64,000 nucleotides of DNA from Palsa-504 sp963753225 (GCA_963753225.1 CAVWBQ010000025.1:1-64000), one strand, 5' to 3'. Counted from the first letter of the stretch, positions 17,711 through 26,673 are shown. The notes: generated by a model from the sequence alone, not told the origin. Numbers and translations: made by a program.

Positions 17711-18637
17711 TCAGCGGGGTGCGAGTGCGGCGAGGATCTCCCCGGCCCGTTCGGCCGCATCCTGGGGCACGACCGATGGGTTGCCCACCCGCGGGTCCCA
17801 GTTCAGGTCGTAGAACAGCTCGGTAACACCCTGGCCGGCCAGCCACGCGGTGTCCTCGCGGATCTGCTCGTAGCTGCCCGAGAGCAGGCGGCGGCTGCCG
17901 TCGGGCCCCTTGGCCTCGGCCCCTTCGGCCCCGGCCAGCACCACGCCTCGGCAGATGATGCGCACCGCGTCCGGGTCCCGGCCCGCGGCCGCGGCCGCCT
18001 CCCCGATCACCCGGACCGCCTCGCTGATCTTGGTCAGGTCGGCGCGGCTGGAGGTGATCCAGCCCTCCGCGATCCGCCCGGCCCGCTCCATGGCCGGCCG
18101 GGACATGCCGCCGAGCAGCACTGGCGGCCCGGGCCGCTGCACCGGCCTGGGGTCCTGCCGTCCCGCCGGGACCGTGTAGAACTCGCCCGCATGCGAGCTG
18201 ACCTCGTCGGCCCACAGCGTCCGCAGCACGGCCAGGTACTCCTCGGTCCTGGCGCCGCGCCTGGCCGTGGAGCCGCCGGTCACCGCGAATTCCTCCGGCA
18301 TCCAGCCGATGCCGAGCCCGAGGTCGAGCCGCCCGCCGGACAGCACGTCGACGGTGGTGGCCTGCTTGGCCAGGTAGGCGGGGGAGACGAAAGGCAGGTT
18401 GAGGATGGCCACGCCGAGCCTGATCCGCGACGTCCGGGCGGACGCGAACCCCAGCGCCACCATCGGGTCGAGCACGCTGCGGTATACCGGGTCCATGCCG
18501 GAGCCTTCGGGAACCAGCAGTCGCTGGAACGTCCACAGCGACGCGTACCCGGCCTCCTCGGCCTGTTCCGAGAAGGCGGCGAGATAACCCGGGGTAGCCC
18601 AGGCGCCCGCGACCGGGGCGCCGAATCCGATCTTCAT
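17711..18637 (-). CDS. LLM-class F420/FMN-dependent oxidoreductase
   Basis: A luciferase-like TIM barrel of 308 aa. It begins MKIGFGAPVAGAWATPGYLA and contains SLWTFQRLLVPEGSG, the strand segment RIRLGVAILNLPF, and GRLDLGLGIGWMPEEF, which is typical of F420-binding LLM enzymes. The substrate is unknown. The frame stays open far upstream, but the ATG at 18637 starts the fold and has TAGGGT 7 nt before it. It is divergent from a PPOX gene with only 39 bp between the starts. Confidence 0.88.
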   Translation of the reverse strand: MKIGFGAPVAGAWATPGYLAAFSEQAEEAGYASLWTFQRLLVPEGSGMDPVYRSVLDPMVALGFASARTSRIRLGVAILNLPFVSPAYLAKQATTVDVLSGGRLDLGLGIGWMPEEFAVTGGSTARRGARTEEYLAVLRTLWADEVSSHAGEFYTVPAGRQDPRPVQRPGPPVLLGGMSRPAMERAGRIAEGWITSSRADLTKISEAVRVIGEAAAAAGRDPDAVRIICRGVVLAGAEGAEAKGPDGSRRLLSGSYEQIREDTAWLAGQGVTELFYDLNWDPRVGNPSVVPQDAAERAGEILAALAPR

Positions 18638-18644
18638 GACCCTC

Positions 18645-18650
18645 ACCCTA
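18645..18650 (-). promoter_or_regulatory. Leaderless -10 (TAGGGT) for the LLM oxidoreductase
   Basis: TAGGGT is 7 nt before the ATG at 18637. The -35 position of this promoter would fall on the -10 of the opposite gene. Confidence 0.45.
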
Positions 18651-18664
18651 GTAAAGGGCCCTCG

Positions 18665-18670
18665 TAGACT
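18665..18670 (+). promoter_or_regulatory. Leaderless -10 (TAGACT) for the PPOX gene
   Basis: TAGACT, a near-consensus actinobacterial -10, is exactly 6 nt before the ATG at 18677. Confidence 0.65.
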
Positions 18671-18676
18671 CCTGTC

Positions 18677-19348
18677 ATGTCCGAGGAGTCCCCGCTGCCC
18701 GTCACCGAACGCACCCGGCACCGCCGCCTGCGCGAGCAGGGCAGCACCGATCGCGCGGATCTGGCGGCCATCCTGGCCGCCGGGGTGATCTGCCACCTCG
18801 GCGTCGTGGTGGACGGTTACCCGATGGTGGTGCCGACCGTGTACGGGCTGGCCGGCGGCACGCTGTACCTGCACGGCTCGGTGGCCAGCCGCAGCCTGGT
18901 CTCGGCTCCTCAGGCGACCATCTGCGTGACCGTGACCCACGTGGACGGGCTGGTGCTGGCCCGGTCGGTGTTCGAGCACGCGGTCAACTACCGCAGCGCG
19001 ATGATCTACGGCACGCCCCGCCTGGTGACCGACCGGGAGGAGAAGCTAGCCGGGCTGCGCTCCCTCAGCGAGCACATCGTGCCCGGCCAGTGGGACTACG
19101 CCCGCCGCCCGAACAAAAAGGAACTGGCCAAGACCTCGCTGCTCGCCCTGGCCCTGTCCGAGGCGTCGGTGAAGATCCGCACCGGCCCGCCCGACGACGG
19201 CGACTCCCCGGATGCGGCGCTGTCGGTCTGGGCCGGCGTGCTGCCGCTGGCCGCCGCCTGGCAGGACCCGGAACCCGACCCGGTGCTCCCGCCCGGGATC
19301 CCGCTGCCCCCGCACATCGCCGCCCTGGCCCGCCGCCCGCTGGGATGA
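18677..19348 (+). CDS. Pyridoxamine 5'-phosphate oxidase-like flavin-binding protein
   Basis: A split-barrel PPOX-family protein of 223 aa: residues about 20-130 hold ADLAAILAAGVICHLGVVVDG, PTVYGLAGGTLYLHGSVASR and NYRSAMIYGTPRLV, the usual FMN/F420/heme cradle. The substrate cannot be told. Its stop overlaps the start of the GH5 gene as ATGA, so the two are translationally coupled, an odd pairing. Confidence 0.85.
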   Translation: MSEESPLPVTERTRHRRLREQGSTDRADLAAILAAGVICHLGVVVDGYPMVVPTVYGLAGGTLYLHGSVASRSLVSAPQATICVTVTHVDGLVLARSVFEHAVNYRSAMIYGTPRLVTDREEKLAGLRSLSEHIVPGQWDYARRPNKKELAKTSLLALALSEASVKIRTGPPDDGDSPDAALSVWAGVLPLAAAWQDPEPDPVLPPGIPLPPHIAALARRPLG

Positions 19349-20496
19349 CCGCCGCCGCTCCGGTGCAGCCGCCGCTCACCACGAGCGGCCGCTACATCGT
19401 CGACGTGGACGGCAGGCGTGTCCGGCTGGCCGGGGTGAACTGGTACGGCGCCCACGAGGACGACGGCGTGGCGGCTGGGCTGGAGCGCACCGGCCGCCGC
19501 GCGCTGGCCGCCAGGATCGCCCGGCACGGATTCAACAGCGTACGGCTCCCGTTCAGCCTGTGGATGACCGAGCAGACCACACCGGTCCCCGATGAGTACC
19601 TGACCGCCAACCCAGACCTCTCCGGGGCCACGCCCATACAGGTCTACGACGCCTGCGTGGAGGCGCTCACCGACGCGGGCCTGATCGTCATCCCCAACTG
19701 CCACACTCTCGACGCCGGCTGGTGCTGCTCGGAAAACGACGAGAGCGGAATGTGGTTCAACGACCGCTGGCCGGCCGCGAAGTACCTCGCTGCCTGGCAG
19801 GACATGGCGGTACGGTACCGGCCCAATCCCCTGGTCGCGGGGATGGACATCATGAACGAGCCCAGGCGGTCCCGGGTGGGCGGGCGCGTCCTCACGCCAA
19901 CCTGGGGAACCGGGCCCGCGACCGATATCGCCGCCATGTACACGGCCGTCGGGAATCTCATTCATGAGATCAGCCCGGAGGTGCTGATTATCTGCGAGGG
20001 TCCCGGCTTCGCCGCCGACCTGACCGGCGTGGCCAGGCACCCGGTGCAGCTGCAACGCCCGGGCAAGGTCGTGTACAGCCTGCACGACTACTCGTGGTTC
20101 CACCCCGCCGGGCAGCCGAGGGCTGCGTACCTCGACCAGATGCACCGGGCCGGCGGATACCTCCTCACCGAGGACATAGCCCCGCTGTGGATCGGAGAGT
20201 TCGGCAACGACACCAGCTCGCAGGACAATTTCGGGCGCGCGGCGACACCTCAGGCCACGTGGTGGAACAACGTCGAGGCCTGGCTCACCGAGCACGACGT
20301 GGACTGGTGCTGGTGGCCGCTCAATCCGACGCAGCCCCGCGGCACCGTTCCGGTGACCGGCCAGCAGCGGTCCCGCTGGGGCGACCCCGAACCGTGGGGA
20401 CTGCTGGCTCCCGACTGGCGCGGCGTGGCGAATCCGCAGGTGCTGGACATCCTCAAGGCACTGATCCCGCCTCGCACCGGTCCTGGCGTCAGCTGA
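19345..20496 (+). CDS. Glycoside hydrolase family 5-like (cellulase fold)
   Basis: A (beta/alpha)8 hydrolase of 383 aa. HGFNSVRLPFSLW (about 62-74), the acid/base Glu in MDIMNEPRR (about 170) and the nucleophile Glu in LWIGEFGND (about 283) are all in place. Tryptophan-rich loops near the C-terminus (CWWPLNPTQPRG) suit beta-glucan binding. No signal peptide is visible with the ATGA-coupled start at 19345 (MTAAAPVQPP), so it appears cytosolic, unusual for this family unless the start is wrong or it acts on imported oligosaccharides. Confidence 0.85.
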   Translation: MTAAAPVQPPLTTSGRYIVDVDGRRVRLAGVNWYGAHEDDGVAAGLERTGRRALAARIARHGFNSVRLPFSLWMTEQTTPVPDEYLTANPDLSGATPIQVYDACVEALTDAGLIVIPNCHTLDAGWCCSENDESGMWFNDRWPAAKYLAAWQDMAVRYRPNPLVAGMDIMNEPRRSRVGGRVLTPTWGTGPATDIAAMYTAVGNLIHEISPEVLIICEGPGFAADLTGVARHPVQLQRPGKVVYSLHDYSWFHPAGQPRAAYLDQMHRAGGYLLTEDIAPLWIGEFGNDTSSQDNFGRAATPQATWWNNVEAWLTEHDVDWCWWPLNPTQPRGTVPVTGQQRSRWGDPEPWGLLAPDWRGVANPQVLDILKALIPPRTGPGVS

Positions 20497-20687
20497 CTCG
20501 CCCGCCCGGACGGTTGCGCGTATCCTGGCAGGGGCAGCAACGCCTGCCCGATCTGAGCTGCGGCCGCCGGCGTCGGCCGTGGTGCCTGAGGACAAGAGCG
20601 GCCCAGCCCTCGCGTGGATCGTCTTCTTTCTCCATCGTGATCACTGACGGTGGCGGGCGCCGGCGAGGCCACCGGTTTGGGGATGCG

Positions 20688-21245
20688 ATGTCGCACGACA
20701 AGATCAAGGCCGCCGCCCGTCGGCGGATGAGGCGCACGGGTGAGTCCTATGCCACCGCCCGGCGCCGGGTTATCGCCGAGCGCATGGCGGAAGACGGCGG
20801 GAGGGCCGACGCCGCCCGCGTGGGTGACCCGGTACTGATGGCCGACGAAATCCGCGCTGCCGCCGCGGCCCACGGCGAGCTCGGTCCCGAGTACGGCGAC
20901 GCGGTGGTGGCCTCCTTCCTGGAGAGGGTCGAAGAGGAGATAACCGCCCGCGTCGACGCGCGTCTGGCGGACGCGCGCCAGCCGGGTGCGTCAGCGGATC
21001 AGGGCACCCGGCGCACGCTGCTGACGGGCATCGCGATCGGCATCGGCATCGGCGCATTCGCCGCGGTGGCCGTCGGCGGCAATCCGGGTGAGCGGATGCA
21101 TCGCCTTCTGCTCGTCCTGGTCGCGCTCGCGGTGATATGCGCGGTCAGCGCCATATATGCCAGGCGGAATCCGGTGAGCCCGCCGAGCGCCGGCCGGCCG
21201 CGGCCTGGCGTCACCGTCCTCCCTCACCAGGACCAGCGCTGGTGA
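20688..21245 (+). CDS. Hypothetical protein with basic N-terminus and two C-terminal helices
   Basis: A 185-aa protein. Residues 1-37 form a basic helical motif (KIKAAARRRMRRTGESYATA) that recurs at the N-terminus of many actinomycete proteins and may bind nucleic acid. A helical middle (EYGDAVVASFLERVEEEITA) follows, then two membrane segments (about 107-127 and 136-155) and a short tail. Start ATG at 20688 with GGGGA just upstream. No name or function is recognised. Confidence 0.65.
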   Translation: MSHDKIKAAARRRMRRTGESYATARRRVIAERMAEDGGRADAARVGDPVLMADEIRAAAAAHGELGPEYGDAVVASFLERVEEEITARVDARLADARQPGASADQGTRRTLLTGIAIGIGIGAFAAVAVGGNPGERMHRLLLVLVALAVICAVSAIYARRNPVSPPSAGRPRPGVTVLPHQDQRW

Positions 21246-21254
21246 GCTGGTGCT

Positions 21255-22172
21255 CTAGCCGAGCTTGGGCAGCACCGCGGCGGCCAGCCGCTCCATCTGC
21301 TCACGCTGGTCGAACAGCGCCGTGAACAAGATGAGCTCCGCCCCTGCCTCGGCCACCTTAGTCACCTCGCTGACGCAGGCGGCGGCCGTGCCGGTGACCG
21401 TGGCGGCCTCGATGGCGGGCACCCGCTGCCCGTAGATGCCTTCCAGGGCGGCGTTCATCCGGTCCCGCGCCCGTTCGGCGTCGTCGTCGATGCCGATGTA
21501 GACGCGCTTGGCGATCGGGAAGCTGTCGGCGGCCCGGCCGACCTCGGCGAGCGCGCGCCGGACAATCTGCACCTGCTCGGCGAACTTGGCGGTGGTGGAG
21601 GAGCCCGCGCCGAAGAAGCCGTCACCCATCCGGACGGCCCGCCGCAGCGCGGGTTCGCTGGCCCCGCCGAACCACAGCCGCGGGTACGGCTTCTGGAACG
21701 GCTTCGGCTCCATCGGCGCGTTCTCAAGCTGCCAGAACTCGCCGTGGAAGGTCACCCGGGGTTCGGTCCACAGCGCCTTCATCAGGTTGACGCCCTCGGT
21801 GAACCGCGACACGTACCGCGCCGGGTCCACGCCGAAGGCGGCGAACGGGCGGCCCCGGCCGCCGGTGCCCACGCCGACCTCGATCCGGCCGCGGCTGAGC
21901 TGGTCCAGCGTGCTCAGGCTCTTGGCCAGGTGCACCGGGCTGTGCAGGGTGGACACGAACACCACGCACCCCAGCCGCAGCCGCTCGGTGCACGCGGCCG
22001 CGTAGCTCATCGCCTCGATCGGGCTGAGCTGCGAGCCCAAGCCGAGCGTCGATTCCTGGGTCCAGGCGCTCTCGAAGCCGAGCTCCTCGGCCCGCGTGAG
22101 GTACTCACGGAAGGAGGCGGGGTCGAACTCGCCGTCGGCGTAGAACTGCGGGATCGCGATCGCGAACTTCAT
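21255..22172 (-). CDS. LLM-class flavin-dependent oxidoreductase
   Basis: A 305-aa bacterial-luciferase-fold protein. N-terminus MKFAIAIPQFYADGEFDPAS, then ESAWTQESTLGLGSQLSP, GCVVFVSTLHSPVHLAKSL and GRIEVGVGTGGRGRPFAAFG, the phosphate-binding loop of the cofactor. It binds FMN or F420; the substrate is unknown. It is the second LLM gene in the window and is again closely divergent from its neighbour (41 bp between starts). Confidence 0.88.
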   Translation of the reverse strand: MKFAIAIPQFYADGEFDPASFREYLTRAEELGFESAWTQESTLGLGSQLSPIEAMSYAAACTERLRLGCVVFVSTLHSPVHLAKSLSTLDQLSRGRIEVGVGTGGRGRPFAAFGVDPARYVSRFTEGVNLMKALWTEPRVTFHGEFWQLENAPMEPKPFQKPYPRLWFGGASEPALRRAVRMGDGFFGAGSSTTAKFAEQVQIVRRALAEVGRAADSFPIAKRVYIGIDDDAERARDRMNAALEGIYGQRVPAIEAATVTGTAAACVSEVTKVAEAGAELILFTALFDQREQMERLAAAVLPKLG

Positions 22173-22179
22173 GAGCAGC

Positions 22180-22185
22180 AGCGTA
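22180..22185 (-). promoter_or_regulatory. Leaderless -10 (TACGCT) for the second LLM gene
   Basis: TACGCT is 7 nt before the ATG at 22172. Confidence 0.55.
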
Positions 22186-22201
22186 TCCCTGATGCAGATG
22201 G

Positions 22202-22207
22202 GACAAT
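22202..22207 (+). promoter_or_regulatory. Leaderless -10 (GACAAT) for the MmcQ/YjbR gene
   Basis: GACAAT is exactly 6 nt before the GTG at 22214. Confidence 0.5.
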
Positions 22208-22213
22208 CAAGAG

Positions 22214-22576
22214 GTGAGCGATCCGGCCGAACGGCTCCGCGCGATCTGCCTGGCCCTGCCCGAGGTCACCGAGCGCCCCAGCCATAGCGCGCCGACCTGG
22301 TTCGTCCGCGGCAAGAGCTCGTTCGTGACGCTCTGGGCCGACGGCCATCACGACAACCAGTTCCCGCACCTGTGGTGCGCGGCGCCACCCGGAGCGCAGC
22401 AGGAACTCACCGCGTCCGACCCGGAGCGCTTCTTCCGGCCGCCCTACGTCGGCGGCCGCGGCTGGATCGGCGTCCGCCTCGACCGCGACGTCGACTGGGC
22501 CGAGATCGCCGAGCTGTGCCAGGACGCCTACCGTGTCATCGCGCCCGCGCGGCTGGCCACCCAGCTAGACGGCTAG
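22214..22576 (+). CDS. MmcQ/YjbR family protein
   Basis: A 120-aa protein of the YjbR fold (LRAICLALPEVTERPSH, then WFVRGKSSFVTLW, and PPYVGGRGWIGVRLD). Members are sometimes called DNA-binding because of a CyaY-like fold, but a biochemical role is not established. GTG start with a leaderless -10. Its TAG stop lies in a 14-bp tandem repeat shared with the convergent flavoprotein gene. Confidence 0.85.
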   Translation: MSDPAERLRAICLALPEVTERPSHSAPTWFVRGKSSFVTLWADGHHDNQFPHLWCAAPPGAQQELTASDPERFFRPPYVGGRGWIGVRLDRDVDWAEIAELCQDAYRVIAPARLATQLDG

Positions 22577-22598
22577 CCCAGCACGGCTAGCCCAGCAC
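22571..22598. repeat. Two 14-bp CTAG tandem units at a convergent junction
   Basis: GGCTAGCCCAGCAC occurs at 22571-22584 and 22585-22598. The first copy gives the TAG stop of the MmcQ/YjbR gene; the second gives the TAG stop of the minus-strand flavoprotein gene, because CTAG reads TAG on both strands. Confidence 0.95.
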
Positions 22599-23528
22599 GG
22601 CCTTGGTGATCTCGGCGGCGCAGCCCCAGGCCATCGAGATGCCAGCGCCGCCATGGCCGTAGTTGTGCCACAGCACGCCGTCGCCGAGCGGCTCGGATTC
22701 CAGCCGCACCTCGGGCCGCAACGGCCGCAGGCCGACCCGGTGGCCGAGGACCTCCACCCCGCGCAGGCGGGGCTCGATGGCGGCGCACCCAGCCACGATC
22801 CGTTCGGATACTTCCGGCTTCGGCTCCGTGTCCCAGTTCCCCTCGTCGTTCGTGCCGCCGAGCAGGATGGTGTCCCCGTGCGGGAACATGTACACGATCC
22901 ACGGCGGTGCGGGGTCGCGGTTGATGAGGAACTCCTCAATGCCCGGGTTGGCGGCGATGACCACCTGCCCGCGTACCGGCAACACCGCCGGATCGGGCAC
23001 GAGGTCGTGAGCGGCGGCGCCGGAGCAATTGACGATGACGGGGGCGGCGCCGGCCAGGCCGGCCAGCGAGGCGACCGGGGAGACCTCGAGCGTGCCGCCT
23101 GCCCGCTCGAACCTGGCGTGCAGGTAGTCCAGATAGACCGGCATGGTGGCCAGCGGCGCGGTGTAGTGCCAGCCGTCGGTGAAGCCGTCGGGTAGTTCGG
23201 ACTCCTCGCAGTCGCGCAGGTCCGACAGGAGCCGGGTCCAGTAGTACGGCTCGAGCGGGGCGCGGGAGACCTCCCGGCCGGCCGCCAGCCGCACTCCGGT
23301 CCCGGGCTCCGCGGCCAGCTCAGACAGGACCTCGAGCCCGACCCGCCCCCACTCCATCACCCGGTCCGGCGGGCCGACCTTCACCGCGCCCCAGACCGCC
23401 CCGGCCGCGACCGATGTGGTCTGCGCGGGCAGTTCGGCCGTCCTGATCGTCACGCTGAGCCCGGCCTCGGCCAGGCTGATGGCCGTGGTGAGGCCGACGG
23501 CCCCGGCCCCGATTACGAGAACGTCCAT
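22587..23528 (-). CDS. D-amino-acid oxidase-like FAD-dependent oxidoreductase
   Basis: A DAO-fold flavoprotein of 313 aa. The FAD motif MDVLVIGAGAVGLTTAISL is at the N-terminus, TSVAAGAVWGAVKVG follows, and the C-terminal LWHNYGHGGAGISMAWGCA is the DAO signature holding the flavin. VGLRPLRPEVRLE matches the substrate arginine region of D-amino-acid oxidases. It would oxidise D-amino acids to keto acids, ammonia and peroxide. The start follows TACGGT at 6 nt. Confidence 0.9.
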   Translation of the reverse strand: MDVLVIGAGAVGLTTAISLAEAGLSVTIRTAELPAQTTSVAAGAVWGAVKVGPPDRVMEWGRVGLEVLSELAAEPGTGVRLAAGREVSRAPLEPYYWTRLLSDLRDCEESELPDGFTDGWHYTAPLATMPVYLDYLHARFERAGGTLEVSPVASLAGLAGAAPVIVNCSGAAAHDLVPDPAVLPVRGQVVIAANPGIEEFLINRDPAPPWIVYMFPHGDTILLGGTNDEGNWDTEPKPEVSERIVAGCAAIEPRLRGVEVLGHRVGLRPLRPEVRLESEPLGDGVLWHNYGHGGAGISMAWGCAAEITKAVLG

Positions 23529-23534
23529 GAGCCG

Positions 23535-23540
23535 ACCGTA
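23535..23540 (-). promoter_or_regulatory. Leaderless -10 (TACGGT) for the DAO-like gene
   Basis: TACGGT is exactly 6 nt before the ATG at 23528. Confidence 0.55.
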
Positions 23541-23632
23541 TCCCGTGCTCCCGGGCAGCCAGCCCCGGGCGGAGAAGGGGGCCAGGCCGGGAAGTCAAAC
23601 GATTACGCTGAGCTGCGGAAACGAGGCACGTA

Positions 23633-25196
23633 CTAGCGCGGGCGGACCAGGGTGAAGGTCTCGAACTCGGTGTAGTCGGGGGTCGGATCCCCCTTGGCGC
23701 CGGTGGCCGGGTTGACCGGGTCCGCGCCCACCGCGTGGTAGTGGGTGACCTTGATGCTGGGCTGGCCGTCCGGCCCCGGGCCCGGGTTGACGTCGAAGAC
23801 CGCGATCCCGTAGCCCGTGGTCGTGTCGCGCCTGGCCGACCAGAACGGCGTCCTCCACCGCGTCCGCCGCTGCCCGCGCGAAGACGCCCGGCGTGGACAT
23901 GGCGACCGGCCGGTCGGCTGTGGTGAAGACCTTGGCCTGTCGCTGGCTGTCGGCGGTGTCGGTGCCGTACTCGTCCAGCGGGGCGTCGGGGAAGGACCGC
24001 TCGTAGTCGTGGTCGTGGCCGCAGAGCACCAGGTCCACCTGGTACCGGTCGAACAGCGGCAGCCACTCCTGGCGGATGCCGAGGTCGGAGCCGTTGCCGG
24101 TGGACGAGGAGGATGCGGCGCACTGGTGCATCTGGACGATGATCCAGTCCACCGTCTCGTCCCGGCGGCCGGCCGCCAGCGTCCGCTCCAGCCAGGCGGT
24201 CTGCGCCCCGCCGGAGTAGCCCCTGATGTAGAACGACGTGCCCGGCTTGATCGCCGGGTGGCCGGTGCCCGCCGCCGGGATCAGCGCGGCCGGGCCTGCC
24301 ACGAACGCGGCCGCGTCCTGGTAGACCACGTCGTCGGCGTCGAGCGAGACGAATAGCACCGAGCCGATCCTGAAGGAGTACCAGCGGCCGCCGAAGCCGG
24401 GCACCCGGTTGTCCGGCAGGGTGTAGCGCGACAGGTAGGAAGTGAAGCCCTGCGGCCCGTTGCAGAACTCCACCTCGTGGTTGCCCGGGCACGGCATCCA
24501 GGGCCGGCTGGCCGCCGAGGTCTGGTTGTTGTTGCCGAAGTCGCGCCACACCTCGGGCTGCGCCGTGGGGTTCAGGTTCGCGTAGCACAGGTCGCCGTTG
24601 AGCAGGTGGAACAGCGGCTGGAAGGATTCCACCGCCTCGACCGCGTAGGCACTCTGGCCGTAGGAGAGCACCCAGGCCGTGTTGGGGGTGGCCAGGTCGC
24701 CGAAGCTGGTGAAGCGGAACGGGGCCCGGCCCGCGGGGGCGGTGCGGAACGTGGCGCTGAACGGGTCAGCAGCGTTCCCGTCGTTGTCCGCAGTCACCGC
24801 GTAGGCGTAGGTGGCGCCGGGCCGCAGCCCGCCAACGCGGGCGTGGTAGGTCCAGACCGTCTCGCCGCTGATCCCGTCGGTGTAGGGGCGGGGCTCGGCT
24901 GGGATCACCCGCTGCCCGATCCGCACCCGGGGCCGCCTCGCCTGGCCGGGGGAGGCCCAGGAGACCACGACCCCGGCGGCCGGATTCTCGCTCCAGGTGA
25001 GATGGACCTGCTCGGGGGTGCCGTCGCCCGCGACGCGCACCCGGCGCGCCCGTGTCGCCGCCTTCGCCGGGCTGACGGTGGCCGCGAGCAGGCCGGTGCC
25101 GCCGGCGCCGGCCAGCACCTGGCGGCGTGACATTGCCAGGGGGGTTTGGGGGGGATCAGGGTTTCGTCCCCCCGGACTAGCACTGTTTTCCGGCAC
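23633..25196 (-). pseudogene. Tat-exported purple-acid-phosphatase-like metallophosphoesterase, frameshifted
   Basis: The N-terminus has a twin-arginine signal (SRRQVLAGAGG), then a fibronectin-like domain and a metallophosphoesterase domain with metal motifs SFGDLA, NGDLCY, PGNHEVEF, MHQ and GHDHDYERSF. Two defects are visible. At YERSFP the sequence jumps to APLDEYGTD, omitting a segment with a GGGGTS motif that I expect in relatives. Near 23845-23850 one extra base shifts the frame: VEDA should continue FWSARRDTTTGYGIAVFDV, which is intact in the next frame and ends FTLVRPR at 23633. The unshifted frame instead ends at 23595. GTG start at 25196 with TAGCTT 6 nt upstream. Confidence 0.75.
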
Positions 25197-25202
25197 GATG
25201 GA

Positions 25203-25208
25203 AAGCTA
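25203..25208 (-). promoter_or_regulatory. Leaderless -10 (TAGCTT) for the metallophosphoesterase
   Basis: TAGCTT is exactly 6 nt before the GTG at 25196, supporting that start over the internal ATG at 25133. Confidence 0.45.
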
Positions 25209-25293
25209 GCGCCGGAGAGTGAACGCCGGGTGGCGGGCCGGGATGACCGGCTCCGCCATCCGATGAACTATGCCGACTCGGGGCCTCGGAGCC

Positions 25294-26673
25294 TCAGATA
25301 CGCGTCCAGGCCTCGGTGAGCACGGCCCGCAGGATCTGCTCGATCTCGTCGAAGTGCTCCTGACCGCAGATGAGCGGCGGCGCCAGCTGGATGACCGGGT
25401 CGCCGCGGTCGTCGGCGCGGCAGACCAGCCCGGCGTCGAACAGCGCCTGGGACAGGAAGCCACGCAGCAGCCGCTCGGACTCGTCGTCGCTGAACGTCTC
25501 GCGCGTGAACTTGTCCTTGACCAGCTCGATGCCGTAGAAGTAGCCGGCGCCCCGGACGTCCCCGACGATCGGCAGGTCGTACAGCTTCTCCAGGGTGGAG
25601 CGGAACGCGGCCTCGCATCCCCGGACGTTCCCCAGCAGGTCTTCCTTCTCGAAGATGTCCAGGTTGGCCAGGGCCACCGCGCACGACACCGGGTGGCCCG
25701 CGAACGTGATGCCGTGCAGGAACGTGGCCGTCCCCGCGTTGAACGGCTCCATCAGCGCGTCGCTGACCAGCATGCCGCCCAGTGGCGAGTAGCCCGACGT
25801 CACGCCCTTGGCGAAGGTGATGATGTCCGGCTGGTAGTCGTACCGCTGCGCGCCGAAGTAGTAGCCGAGCCTGCCGAACGCGCAGATCACCTCGTCGGAG
25901 ACCAGGAGCACGCCGTACTCGTCGCAGATCTCCCTGACCCGCTGGAAGTAGCCGGGCGGCGGCGGGAAGCAGCCACCGGAGTTCTGCACCGGCTCGAGGA
26001 AGACCGCGGCCACCGACTGCGGGCCCTCGCGCAGGATGGCCCGCTCGATCTCGTCCGCGGCCCACTGGCCGAAGTCCACCTCGTCCCCGGCCACGAAGTC
26101 GGGGGCCCGGTAGAAGTTGGTGTTCGGCACTCTGACGCCGCCGGGCAGCAGCGGCTCGAACGGATGCTTGATGTCTGCCAGGCCGGTAATGGCCAGCGCG
26201 CCCATCGACGTGCCGTGGTAGGCGATGTCCCGGCTGAGCACCTTGTACTTGCCCGGCTGGCCGGTCAGCTTGAAGTACTGCTTGGCCAGCTTCCAGGCCG
26301 ACTCGACCGCCTCCGAGCCGCTGGTGGTGAAGAAGACCCGGTTCAGGTCCCCCGGGGCCATCCCGGCCAGCCGGGCGGCCAGCTCGATGGCCTTCGGGTG
26401 CGCGTAGGACCACAGCGGGAAGTACGCGAGCTCGGTCGCCTGCCGCGCCCCGGCCTCGGCGATCTCGGCGCGGCCGTGGCCGACCTGGCTCACGAACAGG
26501 CCAGACAGGCCGTCCAGGTAACGCTTGCCGTGCTGGTCGAAGACGTAAGCCCCGGAGCCGCGTACGATCACCGGGACGTCGCTGTCCGCGTAGGCGGACA
26601 TGCGGGTGAAGTGCAGCCACAGATTGCGCTTGGCGGCGTCCTGTTCGTTGCTGATGGCGTCGGAGGATGTCAT
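25294..26673 (-). CDS. Class III aminotransferase (omega-amino acid/diamine type)
   Basis: A PLP enzyme of 459 aa. Substrate and PLP motifs: GLSGLFVSQVGHGR, TTSGSEAVESAWKLAKQY, AYHGTSMGALAITG, the Asp of LLVSDEVICAFGR, and the Schiff-base Lys in ITFAKGVTSGYSPLGG (about 290). The start at 26673 is chosen for its ATGA overlap with the Lrp gene and a GGGGA just upstream; an ATG at 26685 is the alternative. With the Lrp regulator and the divergent aldehyde dehydrogenase it probably starts amine catabolism (putrescine, GABA or beta-alanine); the exact substrate is inference. Confidence 0.88.
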   Translation of the reverse strand: MTSSDAISNEQDAAKRNLWLHFTRMSAYADSDVPVIVRGSGAYVFDQHGKRYLDGLSGLFVSQVGHGRAEIAEAGARQATELAYFPLWSYAHPKAIELAARLAGMAPGDLNRVFFTTSGSEAVESAWKLAKQYFKLTGQPGKYKVLSRDIAYHGTSMGALAITGLADIKHPFEPLLPGGVRVPNTNFYRAPDFVAGDEVDFGQWAADEIERAILREGPQSVAAVFLEPVQNSGGCFPPPPGYFQRVREICDEYGVLLVSDEVICAFGRLGYYFGAQRYDYQPDIITFAKGVTSGYSPLGGMLVSDALMEPFNAGTATFLHGITFAGHPVSCAVALANLDIFEKEDLLGNVRGCEAAFRSTLEKLYDLPIVGDVRGAGYFYGIELVKDKFTRETFSDDESERLLRGFLSQALFDAGLVCRADDRGDPVIQLAPPLICGQEHFDEIEQILRAVLTEAWTRI

